Source of the DNA: Anaerovirgula multivorans
GTDB lineage: Bacteria; Bacillota; Clostridia; Peptostreptococcales; Natronincolaceae
Length of the DNA stretch: 64,000 nucleotides
Direction: 5' to 3'
NCBI RefSeq assembly: GCF_900188145.1
Contig: NZ_FZOJ01000005.1
Span: forward strand, 186,001-250,000
This document shows positions 36,100 to 45,042 of this stretch, one piece after another (position 1 is the first letter of the stretch; every line of letters begins with the position of its first letter). A program made the position numbers and the translations under genes. The notes beneath the pieces were generated by a model, which saw only the letters and a list, made by a program, of their open reading frames with translations, was not told where the DNA came from and ran no database searches.

Positions 36100-37314
36100 A
36101 TGAGAAAAAAAATAATTTCCAAACTATTATTAGTCCTATTAATTGTCACAGTTTTAGTAACAGGGTGTAGAAGAAATGTACCGGAAGAAGTCTCTACTGA
36201 AGAGGAGGATTACATACCAGTAGAAATTGAAACAGTCAAAGAAGATACCTTAGCAAGTAGGATTTCCTTAAATGGTAAAGTGCAGGCAAATGAGGAAGTA
36301 ATGGTGATGCCTAAAATGGCTGCCACCGTGTCGAGAGTAAATGTAAAGCTTGGAGATTCTGTTACAAAGGATCAGGTTTTATTTGTAATGGATCAAAAAG
36401 ATGCAGAAAGAGCTATTGAACAGGCACAAGAAAGCATAGATTTAGCTCAAAAAGGTATAGATCAAGCAGAGAACTCTATTAACTCCACTAAAATTCAATA
36501 TGAATCAACAAAGGAAAAGCTAGAGGATGCCTTGGTAACTTTAGAACGAATAAAGGCTTTATACGAAGCAGGGGCTGTCCCAAAAAGTCAGTTGGAACAG
36601 GCAGAGTTAGCGGCTTCTACTAGATCATTAGAAATAGTAGAAGCTCAAGTTAAGCAAGAGGAGGTAGGCTATCAGCGGGCCTTAAATCAATTGATACAAG
36701 CAGAAAGTAGCTATGAGCATGCAAAAAGCAATCTTGACAACACTCTGGTAAAAGCACCAATTACCGGTGTTATTTCTAGTTTAAATGTTGTAGAGGGACA
36801 ATTGGCCAGCAGCGCACAAGCAGCTGCCACCATTGTAGATTTGGATAAAGTGTATTTACAGGTTGATGTAGCTGAAAATATGGTAAACAGATTGGAGTTG
36901 GGGCAAGAGGTGGGAGTAACCATAGCAGCAGCATCTGAGAAAGAAATCGTTGGAAAAATTGACTATATAAGCTCTACTCCAGATGATAGAACACAACTAT
37001 ATACAGTAAAGGCATATATACCTAACAAGGATCAAAGGATAAAACCTGGGATGAGTGGTTCTATAGGGTTGAATATTGAGAGCAGACAAAATGTATTGGC
37101 AGTAAGAAGTGGGGCTGTTATCGATAAAGAAGAAGAAAAGGTGATTTACTTAGTAAGGGATGAGCAGGCAGTAGAACAAAAAGTAACTCTTGGTCTAGAT
37201 ACAGGTTCTCATATTGAAGTGGTAGAAGGTCTACAAGCAGGAGATGTAATAATCGTAAAAGGTCAACAGTATGTAACTGATGGCCAAAGGGTGAAAGCAG
37301 TAAGGGGTGAGTAA
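36100..37314 (+). CDS. RND efflux adaptor (membrane fusion) lipoprotein
   Basis: 404 residues. Lipoprotein signal ending VLVTGC, barrel-sandwich halves (about 60-100 and 210-245), a long coiled-coil hairpin between them (about 105-205: EQAQESIDLAQKGIDQAEN), then beta-barrel and membrane-proximal domains to the end (GLQAGDVIIVKGQQYV). It links the RND pump to the outside layer; in a Gram-positive cell there is no TolC, as for SwrC-type systems. Site GGAGGAAG before ATG. Two bases separate it from the pump gene. Confidence 0.9.
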   Translation: MRKKIISKLLLVLLIVTVLVTGCRRNVPEEVSTEEEDYIPVEIETVKEDTLASRISLNGKVQANEEVMVMPKMAATVSRVNVKLGDSVTKDQVLFVMDQKDAERAIEQAQESIDLAQKGIDQAENSINSTKIQYESTKEKLEDALVTLERIKALYEAGAVPKSQLEQAELAASTRSLEIVEAQVKQEEVGYQRALNQLIQAESSYEHAKSNLDNTLVKAPITGVISSLNVVEGQLASSAQAAATIVDLDKVYLQVDVAENMVNRLELGQEVGVTIAAASEKEIVGKIDYISSTPDDRTQLYTVKAYIPNKDQRIKPGMSGSIGLNIESRQNVLAVRSGAVIDKEEEKVIYLVRDEQAVEQKVTLGLDTGSHIEVVEGLQAGDVIIVKGQQYVTDGQRVKAVRGE

Positions 37315-37316
37315 TC

Positions 37317-40300
37317 GTGAATTTATCAAAATTAGCAGTAAAAAGACCTGTAATGATTGTAATGATTATGCTTGTTATCATATTGTTGGGAACTATTTCA
37401 TTAACTAGATTACCGATAGACCTATATCCAGCTATGGAAATACCAATAGCCATTGTCAGCACCTCTTATTCAGGGGTAGGACCCCATGAAATAGAAAACC
37501 TTATTACAAGACCAATTGAAGGCGCGATAGCAACTGTAAGCAATATAGATACCATTAGTTCCATGTCTTCTCAAGGAAGCTCAATGGTTATTGCACAATT
37601 CAATTATGGTACTGATATGAATTTTGCTGCTTTAGATATGCGGGAAAAAGTAGATTTAATTAAGGGAACTTTACCAGAAGGGATCAATGATCCCATGGTT
37701 TTAACCATAGATCCTAATAGTTTTCCTATTATTCAGATATCTTTGGTAAATGGTGAGGATTTAAGTTCATTACAAGTATTAGCTGAAGAGACGATCAAAC
37801 CAAGACTTGAAAGAATCGAAGGAATAGCTTCTGTAGATGTAACAGGGGGCTATACAAAGGAAATTCAAATAAAGACAAATCAGCAGAGATTAGATAGCTA
37901 TGGCATCAGTCTAAGCCAATTATCTCAAACAATAGGCGCTTCCAACACGAACCTACCAGGGGGAACTGTAAAAAATGGAGAAAAAGAGCTTACCATTAGA
38001 ACCATGGGGGAATTTCGTAGTCTTGATGAAATTAAAGAAACGCCAATAACACTGCCTACTGGAAGCGTCATCTTATTAAAAGATATTGCAGAGGTGGAAT
38101 TAACCCATAAAGAGATAAAAACCATATCTAGAACCAATGGTAAGAGCAGTATTAATATATCTGTACAAAAGCAATCCGATAGCAATACAGTTCAGGTAGC
38201 GTCCTTGGTTCATGATGAAATAGAAAAATTACAACAGGAGCATGAAAACGTAGAGATTACTATCGTATCAGATGAATCCACCTATATTACTGATTCAATT
38301 AATAATGTGCTTCAAAGTGTTATCTTAGGTGGAATCTTTGCCATAATGGTACTGTACCTATTTTTGAGAAATGTTCGCTCTACCTTAATTATAGGAACAT
38401 CTATTCCGATTGCTGTTATTGGTACTTTTGCTTTATTGTACTTTAGCAACATTACATTAAATCTAATGACCCTAGGTGGTCTGGCCTTAGGTGTGGGAAT
38501 GCTGGTGGATAATGCCATTGTTGTACTGGAGAACATTTATAGATTTAGAGTGGAAAGATATTCGAGAAAAGAAGCTGCCAGTAAAGGTGCATCTGAGGTG
38601 GCGATGGCGGTTACTGCCTCTACCCTTACTACAATCGCTGTATTTTTACCAATCGTTTTTGTAGAAGGGATGATTTCTAGTCTTTTCAAAGAACTGGCAT
38701 TAGCAGTTACTTTTTCTCTTGTAGCTTCTCTATTGGTATCCTTGACCTTGATTCCTATGCTTTCTTCTAAATTGTTAAAGGTAGATAATACAGATGTGAA
38801 GGAGAGGAAAGGAATAAGGAAAGGATTTAAATATCTATATGATGCTTTTGACAAAATGTTAAATGCTATAGAAAATCGTTATAAAAAGATATTATCATGG
38901 AGCTTAGGTCACAGAAAAACTACAGTTCTTATGGCCATATTGATATTTTTAGGGAGCTTGTCCTCTGTGTTTTTCGTAGGAGTAGAGTTCTTCCCTGCTT
39001 CTGATGAAGGACAAATCAGTATTAGTGTTACTTTACCTACAGGAGCAGAACTTCATGAAATCAATGAAATCCTTTTGGAAGTGGAAGAAAGTATTGCTTC
39101 TATAGAAGAAATTGAGACTGTCTTTTCCTCCGGTGGCGGAGGAGGTCAAATGGGAATGGGAGGAGGCAGTAGTAATGGAGGAACTGTTACAGCGAGACTT
39201 TCTAAAATAAAAGAAAGAGATAGAAGTTCAAAAGAAGTAGCCGATGAAATAAGAGGACTGCTAAAAGATATTCCAGGAGCAGAAATTAATGTTTCTGAAA
39301 GTAGCAGCATGGGATCAATGACAGGAGATCCCATCAGTATTCGTTTAAAGGGTGATGACTTAGAGATTTTAGAAGAGATTTCAGAGGATTTTAAAAGAGT
39401 AATTGAGTCGGTAGAAGATACAAAAGAAATAACAACCAGCTTTAGTGAAGGAATACCAGAGGTTCAAGTCTATATTGATAAATATAGTGCTGCTACCTAT
39501 GGATTAACAACTGCACAAATAGCCAATAACATAAGAAATGCTACCTCAGGAATAACAGCTACAAGGTATAAATTAGATGGAGATGAGATTGATGTTCTTA
39601 TTAAAGGAGAAGAGAATGTAAAAGAAAGCTTAGCTAATCTTCAACAAATGGGGATAGCAACTACAACAGGTGGCAATGTTCCTTTAAATCAAGTAGCTAG
39701 TGTATCCGTTGAAAAAGGACCTGTCCAAATCACTAGAGAAGATCAACAAAGAGTGGTAACCATTAGTGGTCAAATTGGTAATAGGGACTTGGGAAGTGTT
39801 ACCCAGGATATCGATAGAGTATTAAAAAATTACAATTTACCGCAGGGTTATAGTTATGAGATGGGAGGACAAAACCAACAAATGAACGATGCCTTTGCCG
39901 ATCTGCTTTTAGCATTGACCCTAGCGGTAGTGCTAATCTACATGGTAATGGCAGCCCAGTTTGAATCTTTATTGCATCCATTTACTATTATGTTATCTGT
40001 ACCTGTGGCATTGGCAGGGGGATTACTGGGACTCTTGGTTACAGGAACAGCCTTAGGTATAACAGCCTTAATAGGGGTTATTATGCTGTCAGGTATAGTT
40101 GTTAACAATGGTATTGTACTGGTGGATTATATCAACACCTTAAGAGAAGCTGGGAAAGATAGAGCTGAAGCCATTACTACAGCGGGACCTGTAAGGCTAA
40201 GGCCAATTTTAATGACAACATTAACTACTGTTTTAGGGTTACTACCTTTAGCTTTGGGAATAGGTGAAGGTTCAGAAATGCAAGCTCCAATGGGAATTGT

Positions 40301-40436
40301 AGTTATTGCAGGATTACTATTATCAACGGTTTTAACCTTAGTATTAATACCGACGGTGTATACCTTGGTAGATGATCTTTCAACAGGTATTAAAAATAAG
40401 TTTAGAGGAAAAAAGGGAAGGATTGTTGAGAGTTAA
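37317..40436 (+). CDS. RND-family efflux transporter (AcrB/SwrC type)
   Basis: 1039 residues, the usual length, with 12 membrane helices and two large extracellular loops. Marks are RPVMIVMIMLVIILLG at the start, GMLVDNAIVVLENI in helix 4 with the proton-relay Asp, and GIVVNNGIVLVDYIN near helix 10. A Gly/Met-rich segment (GGGGGQMGMGGG) sits in the second loop. In Bacillota such pumps export lipopeptides, bile salts or drugs. GTG start eight bases after the adaptor's GGGGTGAG. Coupled to adaptor and repressor genes. Confidence 0.93.
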   Translation: MNLSKLAVKRPVMIVMIMLVIILLGTISLTRLPIDLYPAMEIPIAIVSTSYSGVGPHEIENLITRPIEGAIATVSNIDTISSMSSQGSSMVIAQFNYGTDMNFAALDMREKVDLIKGTLPEGINDPMVLTIDPNSFPIIQISLVNGEDLSSLQVLAEETIKPRLERIEGIASVDVTGGYTKEIQIKTNQQRLDSYGISLSQLSQTIGASNTNLPGGTVKNGEKELTIRTMGEFRSLDEIKETPITLPTGSVILLKDIAEVELTHKEIKTISRTNGKSSINISVQKQSDSNTVQVASLVHDEIEKLQQEHENVEITIVSDESTYITDSINNVLQSVILGGIFAIMVLYLFLRNVRSTLIIGTSIPIAVIGTFALLYFSNITLNLMTLGGLALGVGMLVDNAIVVLENIYRFRVERYSRKEAASKGASEVAMAVTASTLTTIAVFLPIVFVEGMISSLFKELALAVTFSLVASLLVSLTLIPMLSSKLLKVDNTDVKERKGIRKGFKYLYDAFDKMLNAIENRYKKILSWSLGHRKTTVLMAILIFLGSLSSVFFVGVEFFPASDEGQISISVTLPTGAELHEINEILLEVEESIASIEEIETVFSSGGGGGQMGMGGGSSNGGTVTARLSKIKERDRSSKEVADEIRGLLKDIPGAEINVSESSSMGSMTGDPISIRLKGDDLEILEEISEDFKRVIESVEDTKEITTSFSEGIPEVQVYIDKYSAATYGLTTAQIANNIRNATSGITATRYKLDGDEIDVLIKGEENVKESLANLQQMGIATTTGGNVPLNQVASVSVEKGPVQITREDQQRVVTISGQIGNRDLGSVTQDIDRVLKNYNLPQGYSYEMGGQNQQMNDAFADLLLALTLAVVLIYMVMAAQFESLLHPFTIMLSVPVALAGGLLGLLVTGTALGITALIGVIMLSGIVVNNGIVLVDYINTLREAGKDRAEAITTAGPVRLRPILMTTLTTVLGLLPLALGIGEGSEMQAPMGIVVIAGLLLSTVLTLVLIPTVYTLVDDLSTGIKNKFRGKKGRIVES

Positions 40437-40454
40437 TAGATTGAGGTGGCTTAG

Positions 40455-41045
40455 ATGAAAGCATCAGCAAGAGAAAAAAGAGAACTTGAAATTATGCAAG
40501 CTGCATTTAAGGTTTTCACTAGAAATGGATTCCATGAAGCAAAAATAGAAGAAATAGCAAAAAAAGCTGGAATTGGTAAGGGCACTATTTATGAATACTT
40601 TGATAGTAAAAAGGATTTGTTTCAGCAAATGATTATATACATTATAGAAAGATATATACAAGGAGCTGAAGAAATTAGTGTAAAGGAAAATACTGTTAGA
40701 GAAAAATTGATTGCTTTTGCAGCTTACCATGGCAAGTTCCTTCAATACCATATAGATATGACGGAAACTACTGTGACTAAACTTGATATGCTATCTGGAA
40801 ATATGAAACAATGGGTAAGGGAAGAACAAAGTAAAGTGCATAATTTTGTTTTAAAAATAATAAAAGAAGGTATGGGAAATGGAGAGTTAAGAGAGGATTT
40901 AAATAGTGAAATTGCTGCCATAGCTATTATAGGTGCAATTAATCAGAGTTATACGAGGCAGATTTATTTTGGTAAAATGAGGGCGGAAGATATAGACCCT
41001 ACTCCTGCTATAGATATGATATTTAAAGGTTTATCAAAAGAATAG
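40455..41045 (+). CDS. TetR-family repressor
   Basis: 196 residues. HTH at the N-terminus (IMQAAFKVFTRNGFHEAKIEE, IGKGTIYEYFDSKKDLFQQM) and a helical ligand domain with a C-terminal TetR_C pattern. It is the last gene of the RND operon and probably represses it through the site at 36040-36057. Ribosome site GAGGTGG. Confidence 0.92.
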   Translation: MKASAREKRELEIMQAAFKVFTRNGFHEAKIEEIAKKAGIGKGTIYEYFDSKKDLFQQMIIYIIERYIQGAEEISVKENTVREKLIAFAAYHGKFLQYHIDMTETTVTKLDMLSGNMKQWVREEQSKVHNFVLKIIKEGMGNGELREDLNSEIAAIAIIGAINQSYTRQIYFGKMRAEDIDPTPAIDMIFKGLSKE

Positions 41046-41061
41046 ATACGATAAGTTTGTG

Positions 41062-41105
41062 TAAAGACACCAATATTATTTAGAGATATTGGTGTCTTTA
41101 CTACT
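41062..41105. terminator. Terminator between tetR and the ZIP gene
   Basis: TAAAGACACCAATAT and ATATTGGTGTCTTTA form a 15-base stem; usable from both sides. Confidence 0.7.
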
Positions 41106-41111
41106 TTCATT

Positions 41112-41903
41112 TTATCCTAAACTAATATCCAAGAACATCATTAATACAAAACCGATTAACAAACCATAGGTTGCATATCTTTCATATCCATGTTTTTGGG
41201 TTTCTGGTATAATTTCGTCACAAATAACATAAAGCATAGCACCTGCTGCAAAGGTAAGAGCGTAGGGAAGAATAGGGGTTGCAACATGAACTAAACCAAC
41301 TCCAATGACGCCTCCAATAGGCTCAACCAAGCCACTGGCAAGGGCGATGAGGAAAGCTTTTGTTGCAGAATACTTTTCTCTAATTAGGGCTAAAGCTACC
41401 GCTAAACCTTCTGGTATATTTTGAAGACCAATGGCGATAGCTATTGCTAAACCGTTGCCAACATCTCCATTACCAAAACCGACACCTACTGCAAGACCTT
41501 CAGGAAAGTTGTGAAGGGTAATAGCAATAACAAAGAGCCAAACTCTTGTCAAATTATTCTTTTCTCCATTCTTTGAAAGTTTAAGAATATGACTATGAGG
41601 AGCATGTTGATCCATTAAATCTAAAAAAATTCCTCCTGCAAGAATACCAATCACTGCGACTCTTGCTCCTATTATGCCTTCTCCTGCATACTCAATTGCA
41701 GGCACAATTAAACTAAAGGATGTGGCTGACAACATAACCCCAGCAGCAAATCCCAACATAGTATCTAATGTTTTGTGAGAAACATCTTTTGTGAAAAATA
41801 TTGGTAGAGCACCAAGTCCCGTACATAATCCTGCAGCTAAGCTGGCGATTAATCCAATATAAATAATGCTATATTGAGATAAATAGTCAATCACACGATG
41901 CAC
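41112..41903 (-). CDS. ZIP-family metal transporter
   Basis: 263 residues with about eight membrane helices. The ZIP metal path is visible in LHNFPEGLAVGVGFGNGD and GLQNIPEGLAVALALIREK, which carry the His, Asn and Glu ligands. It imports divalent metals such as zinc, iron or manganese, ZupT-like. A His-containing loop (DQHAPHSHILK) may sense metal. Strong AGGAGGT site before the ATG (minus strand). Confidence 0.9.
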   Translation of the reverse strand: MHRVIDYLSQYSIIYIGLIASLAAGLCTGLGALPIFFTKDVSHKTLDTMLGFAAGVMLSATSFSLIVPAIEYAGEGIIGARVAVIGILAGGIFLDLMDQHAPHSHILKLSKNGEKNNLTRVWLFVIAITLHNFPEGLAVGVGFGNGDVGNGLAIAIAIGLQNIPEGLAVALALIREKYSATKAFLIALASGLVEPIGGVIGVGLVHVATPILPYALTFAAGAMLYVICDEIIPETQKHGYERYATYGLLIGFVLMMFLDISLG

Positions 41904-41962
41904 CTCCTACTGGTTTACATTAAAATATACACTCTATATTTATTTTATTAAGAAAACATGAA

Positions 41963-42286
41963 ATGGGTTACAGAAAGTTTCAAGAAAGAGAAAAAGAACA
42001 CACGGGAAAACTACGCAAGGTACTTTGCCCTATAGACTTGTCTAATTGCTCCAATCTAATACTATATAGGCTTAGGGAATGTCAAGCATATATTGAAGGG
42101 CTTATTTTAACTTCGGTGATCGAGAAGGGAGAAACACAAGCGGAGGTGGATGAAATAAAAAGAGATTGCCTAAGAGAGCTAGTAAGATTGGGAGAGGATT
42201 TCTATGAATTAGGTAGTAGGATTGAAATCTTAGTTGAGGAAGGAATCGCTTCTAAAAATATCATAATATTTTACAACAACTATTGA
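41963..42286 (+). CDS. Hypothetical protein, 107 residues
   Basis: Not recognised. Soluble, mainly helical (LRECQAYIEGLILTSVIE, EIKRDCLRELVRLGEDFYEL), three Cys in the first half. No clear ribosome site precedes the ATG, so the true start may be further in. It is divergent from the ZIP gene and could be its regulator, but there is no recognisable DNA-binding motif. Confidence 0.45.
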   Translation: MGYRKFQEREKEHTGKLRKVLCPIDLSNCSNLILYRLRECQAYIEGLILTSVIEKGETQAEVDEIKRDCLRELVRLGEDFYELGSRIEILVEEGIASKNIIIFYNNY

Positions 42287-42357
42287 AATATTAAGTATAT
42301 AGATTATATAATAAAACACATATGTCAATTTCATAGACCATCAAAGGAGGAAATAAC

Positions 42358-42464
42358 ATAAAGTCCTATAAAGGAGCACGTTTAGTAAAGGGAGAAGATT
42401 TAAACCATCACGGTACATTATTTGAGAAGCAGCTTTAGTAGAGGAAGCTAAGAAATTAAGATAG
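42358..42464 (+). pseudogene. Remnant of an acyl-CoA thioesterase-like gene
   Basis: After a perfect AAAGGAGG site comes ATA instead of ATG and then KSYKGARLVKGEDLNHHGTLF, which is the usual N-terminus of hot-dog acyl-CoA thioesterases. A stop follows at 42436; after a one-base shift AALVEEAKKLR continues to a second stop. Confidence 0.55.
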
Positions 42465-42475
42465 AGTAGGATCGG

Positions 42476-42512
42476 CAGATTTTCATTGAATAATGGAAAT
42501 CTGTTTTTTTGT
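42476..42512 (+). terminator. Intrinsic terminator
   Basis: CAGATTTTCAT and ATGGAAATCTG with a TGAATA loop, then seven T. Confidence 0.7.
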
Positions 42513-42581
42513 ATTGGGGAAAAGTGGTATACTTAGAATAAATATTTTGAAGGAAATTGCAGGAAATAGGGGGATGGTCAC

Positions 42582-43223
42582 ATGAATAGACATAGGACGA
42601 TCATGAAAGATTTTTCTTTTATAATAGATAAAGCTAGAGTTTTTCATGCAATAGATTGCAAAGAGGATAGTCCTGTTTACCAAGAGGTGAATCGTATATA
42701 TGAAGAAATGTTAGAAATAATTGATAATATCATTACACCAATGATATTATTTGAATTTCATGACAACATAAAAGCAGTAGGATTAGAGGAATTAAAAGAT
42801 AGCAATGTACTAATATATAATTTTGTAACCTTGGGAGAAGATATCTCAAAAAAAAGTGAAGAACTATTTACTGAAGGTAATTATCTAGAGGCATTGATTT
42901 TAGATACAATGACTAATGAGTTATTATTTTATATGACAGAGAAAGCATATAAAACAATATGTAGCAAGGCAAAAGAACTTGGACTATCATTAAAAGATAG
43001 GATATCTCCAGGAGATGAAGAAATTCCTTTTCATTACCAAAAACATATATGGGAGAAGTTAAATTTAGAAGGGCTAGAGATACAAATTAATGAGAGCTAT
43101 ACTTTTGAACCTCTAAAATCTATTGGTTTGATTTATACGACTACTGATTGGGAGGAAAAAAATCAAATCCTTCATCAATGCGAAACTTGTAAAAACTTTC
43201 AATGCAAAATGAGAAGAAAATAG
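42582..43223 (+). CDS. Protein similar to the B12-dependent methionine synthase activation domain
   Basis: 213 residues without the other MetH domains. Segments GNYLEALILDTMTNELLFYM, KELGLSLKDRISPGDEE, ESYTFEPLKSIGLIY and the closing HQCETCKNFQCKMRRK follow the order of the MetH reactivation domain, which docks SAM and B12 for reductive methylation. Free-standing forms are known in Clostridia that have a split methionine synthase or corrinoid methyltransferases. The Cys pair at the end may bind metal. ATG after GGGGGATGG; no partner gene is next to it. Confidence 0.65.
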   Translation: MNRHRTIMKDFSFIIDKARVFHAIDCKEDSPVYQEVNRIYEEMLEIIDNIITPMILFEFHDNIKAVGLEELKDSNVLIYNFVTLGEDISKKSEELFTEGNYLEALILDTMTNELLFYMTEKAYKTICSKAKELGLSLKDRISPGDEEIPFHYQKHIWEKLNLEGLEIQINESYTFEPLKSIGLIYTTTDWEEKNQILHQCETCKNFQCKMRRK

Positions 43224-43383
43224 TGGTCTGATTGATTATTTAAATTAGACTACGTACTTGGATATCAAATATTCTTAATTTTCTAGGAGATTTTCTATAA
43301 TTTGCTTCTGAATAAATTCTACCTTAATATAAATTATCATAAATAAAAGATATTTTTTAAATGTTAAAAATTGTGGCAAGTTA

Positions 43384-43436
43384 TTGACAAGAAGATAATA
43401 ATAGGATATGATAATGATAATAATTATCATTATCAT
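43384..43436 (+). promoter_or_regulatory. Fur-regulated promoter
   Basis: TTGACA (43384-43389), a 17-base spacer and TATGAT (43407-43412) form a near-ideal sigma-A promoter. A perfect 29-base palindrome at 43408-43436 (arms ATGATAATGATAAT/ATTATCATTATCAT around A) covers the -10 box and matches the Fur box. Iron-bound Fur should block it. Confidence 0.85.
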
Positions 43437-43464
43437 TATAAAAATACATAAGGAGGTCATATAT

Positions 43465-43767
43465 ATGAAGGCATTATTAATCGGAGCGGATCGATTGGGA
43501 AATATACCACATACATTAACAGAATATGGCATAAAAGACTATACCCATTGGACAGGAAGAAAAAAAGGGATGCGTAATTTTGAAATTCCCACAGAAACTG
43601 ATATGATTATAGTTTTTTATGATTTTATTGAGCACAATATAACACAAATTGTAAAGGAAAAGGCTAAACAAAATAAGATTCCATGTGTTTTCTCCAGAAG
43701 AGCCTGTAGTGACTTGGTAAAACAGCTAAATAACTGTAGTGGATGTAAATTAAATAAAATGCAATAA
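43465..43767 (+). CDS. DUF2325 domain protein
   Basis: 100 residues: MKALLIGADRLGNIPHTL, HWTGRKKGMR, MIIVFYDFIEHN and CVFSRRACSDL are the DUF2325 pattern, a Rossmann-like fold of unknown role. The last residues hold Cys (NNCSGCKLNK). Start at the ATG after AAGGAGG, 29 bases past the Fur box. Position makes it the first gene of an iron-starvation group with DUF3793 and flavodoxin. Confidence 0.82.
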   Translation: MKALLIGADRLGNIPHTLTEYGIKDYTHWTGRKKGMRNFEIPTETDMIIVFYDFIEHNITQIVKEKAKQNKIPCVFSRRACSDLVKQLNNCSGCKLNKMQ

Positions 43768-43927
43768 GTTAGTATCAAGGACTCTAAAGATAAAGAAGAG
43801 GATAAAAATTTTTATGATTAAAATGAGAATGAAAGTCAATATCTAATTTTAAATTTAAGTGTATTTTATTGGGATTTTGTTTATTGGTTATAAAATTCAT
43901 AAAAGATTTTAGACAGGGGGAGATAGA

Positions 43928-44527
43928 ATGGAGACCAATTCTAAGAGTTGCTATTGCCTAAATGGGAATAGTAATGATGAATTTATTAGATGGGTTGTTG
44001 AACTTCTAGGTCCAGTACTATTAGGAGTAAAACCATCGGAAATTATGAGTTTTCCTGGCAAAGATAGAGTAAGCATAAGGAGAAAAGAAGAAGTTAAGGC
44101 AATCATTAATAGGAGTTCAAAAGTAAATTTTGCAGAGTTTGATATAAATAATGGATGCAGTAAAATATTCTTTTATAATCTTGAATCCTTAGATTATACA
44201 TTAAGAGAGTTCGTAAATCTCAAATTTCTAAAAACTCTCCATTATCCACAAGAATATGAGATACATACCTACTTAGATTATATAGTTGAAAAAATGAAAA
44301 GGGGAGAAACCCCACATGAAATTGGTGTGTTTTTAGGATATCCCCTAAAGGATGTAATTGGATTTATAGGACATCCTTCTCTTAGACTAACTAAAACCAA
44401 TGGGTGGAGAGTTTATGGTGATCCAAGATTATCGGATGAGAAACACAGAAAGATACAAGATGCTAAAAAGCAAATAAAAAATATGTTACAAACAAGAGGG
44501 CTACAGGAAATTATACAGTCTGCTTAA
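43928..44527 (+). CDS. DUF3793 family protein
   Basis: 199 residues; the block GETPHEIGVFLGYPLKDVI and the early ELLGPVLLGVKPSEIMSF identify DUF3793. The function is unknown; the family is often found beside flavodoxin under iron control, as here. Ribosome site AGGGGGAG before ATG. Confidence 0.8.
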   Translation: METNSKSCYCLNGNSNDEFIRWVVELLGPVLLGVKPSEIMSFPGKDRVSIRRKEEVKAIINRSSKVNFAEFDINNGCSKIFFYNLESLDYTLREFVNLKFLKTLHYPQEYEIHTYLDYIVEKMKRGETPHEIGVFLGYPLKDVIGFIGHPSLRLTKTNGWRVYGDPRLSDEKHRKIQDAKKQIKNMLQTRGLQEIIQSA

Positions 44528-44613
44528 TCTTTAAAAAGATTTTATATTATATAAAGTGTTATAGGATTAATTGTAATAAGTGATTTTTCAATAATAAAGG
44601 AGGATATAGCATT

Positions 44614-45042
44614 ATGAAAAAGGTAACAATTATTTACTGGAGTGGAACAGGAAATACAGAAATGATGGCTCAAGCTATAGCAGAGGGAGCAAAGGGAGAG
44701 GGAGCAGAAGTAAAGCTGTTAAATGTTAGTGATGCTAAACCTGAGGATGTTTTTAATGCAAATGCTGTAGCTTTAGGATGCCCTTCCATGGGAGCTGAGA
44801 TTCTAGAGGAGGAGGAAATGGAGCCTTTTGTAACCTCCCTTAAGAGTTCAGAGTTGACTGATAAATCTGTAGCCCTTTTTGGATCCTATGATTGGGGAGA
44901 TGGAGAATGGATGAGGGATTGGGAAGAAAGAATGAAGCAATATGGTGCAAACCTTGTAGAGTCAGGACTCATTGTGAATCTGACTCCTGGAGATGATGAA
45001 TTAGGAGATTGTAAGGAACTTGGTAAAAAACTAGCAAATTAA
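44614..45042 (+). CDS. Flavodoxin
   Basis: 142 residues, short-chain flavodoxin. FMN phosphate loop WSGTGNTEMMA at residues 9-19, aromatic stacking loop near PSMGAEILEEEEMEP, and FGSYDWGDGEWMRDWEE. It replaces ferredoxin when iron is scarce, in keeping with the Fur promoter upstream of the group. Its end overlaps the convergent fliB by 12 bases. Confidence 0.93.
   Translation: MKKVTIIYWSGTGNTEMMAQAIAEGAKGEGAEVKLLNVSDAKPEDVFNANAVALGCPSMGAEILEEEEMEPFVTSLKSSELTDKSVALFGSYDWGDGEWMRDWEERMKQYGANLVESGLIVNLTPGDDELGDCKELGKKLAN

Noticed and set aside
37118..37462. Minus-strand frames in the RND genes
   Set aside because: Overlap well-supported genes with clear domains and show no motif of their own.
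43371..43436. Short CRISPR-like direct repeats (ATAATGATAATAATT)
   Set aside because: They are the arms of the Fur palindrome, with no spacers.
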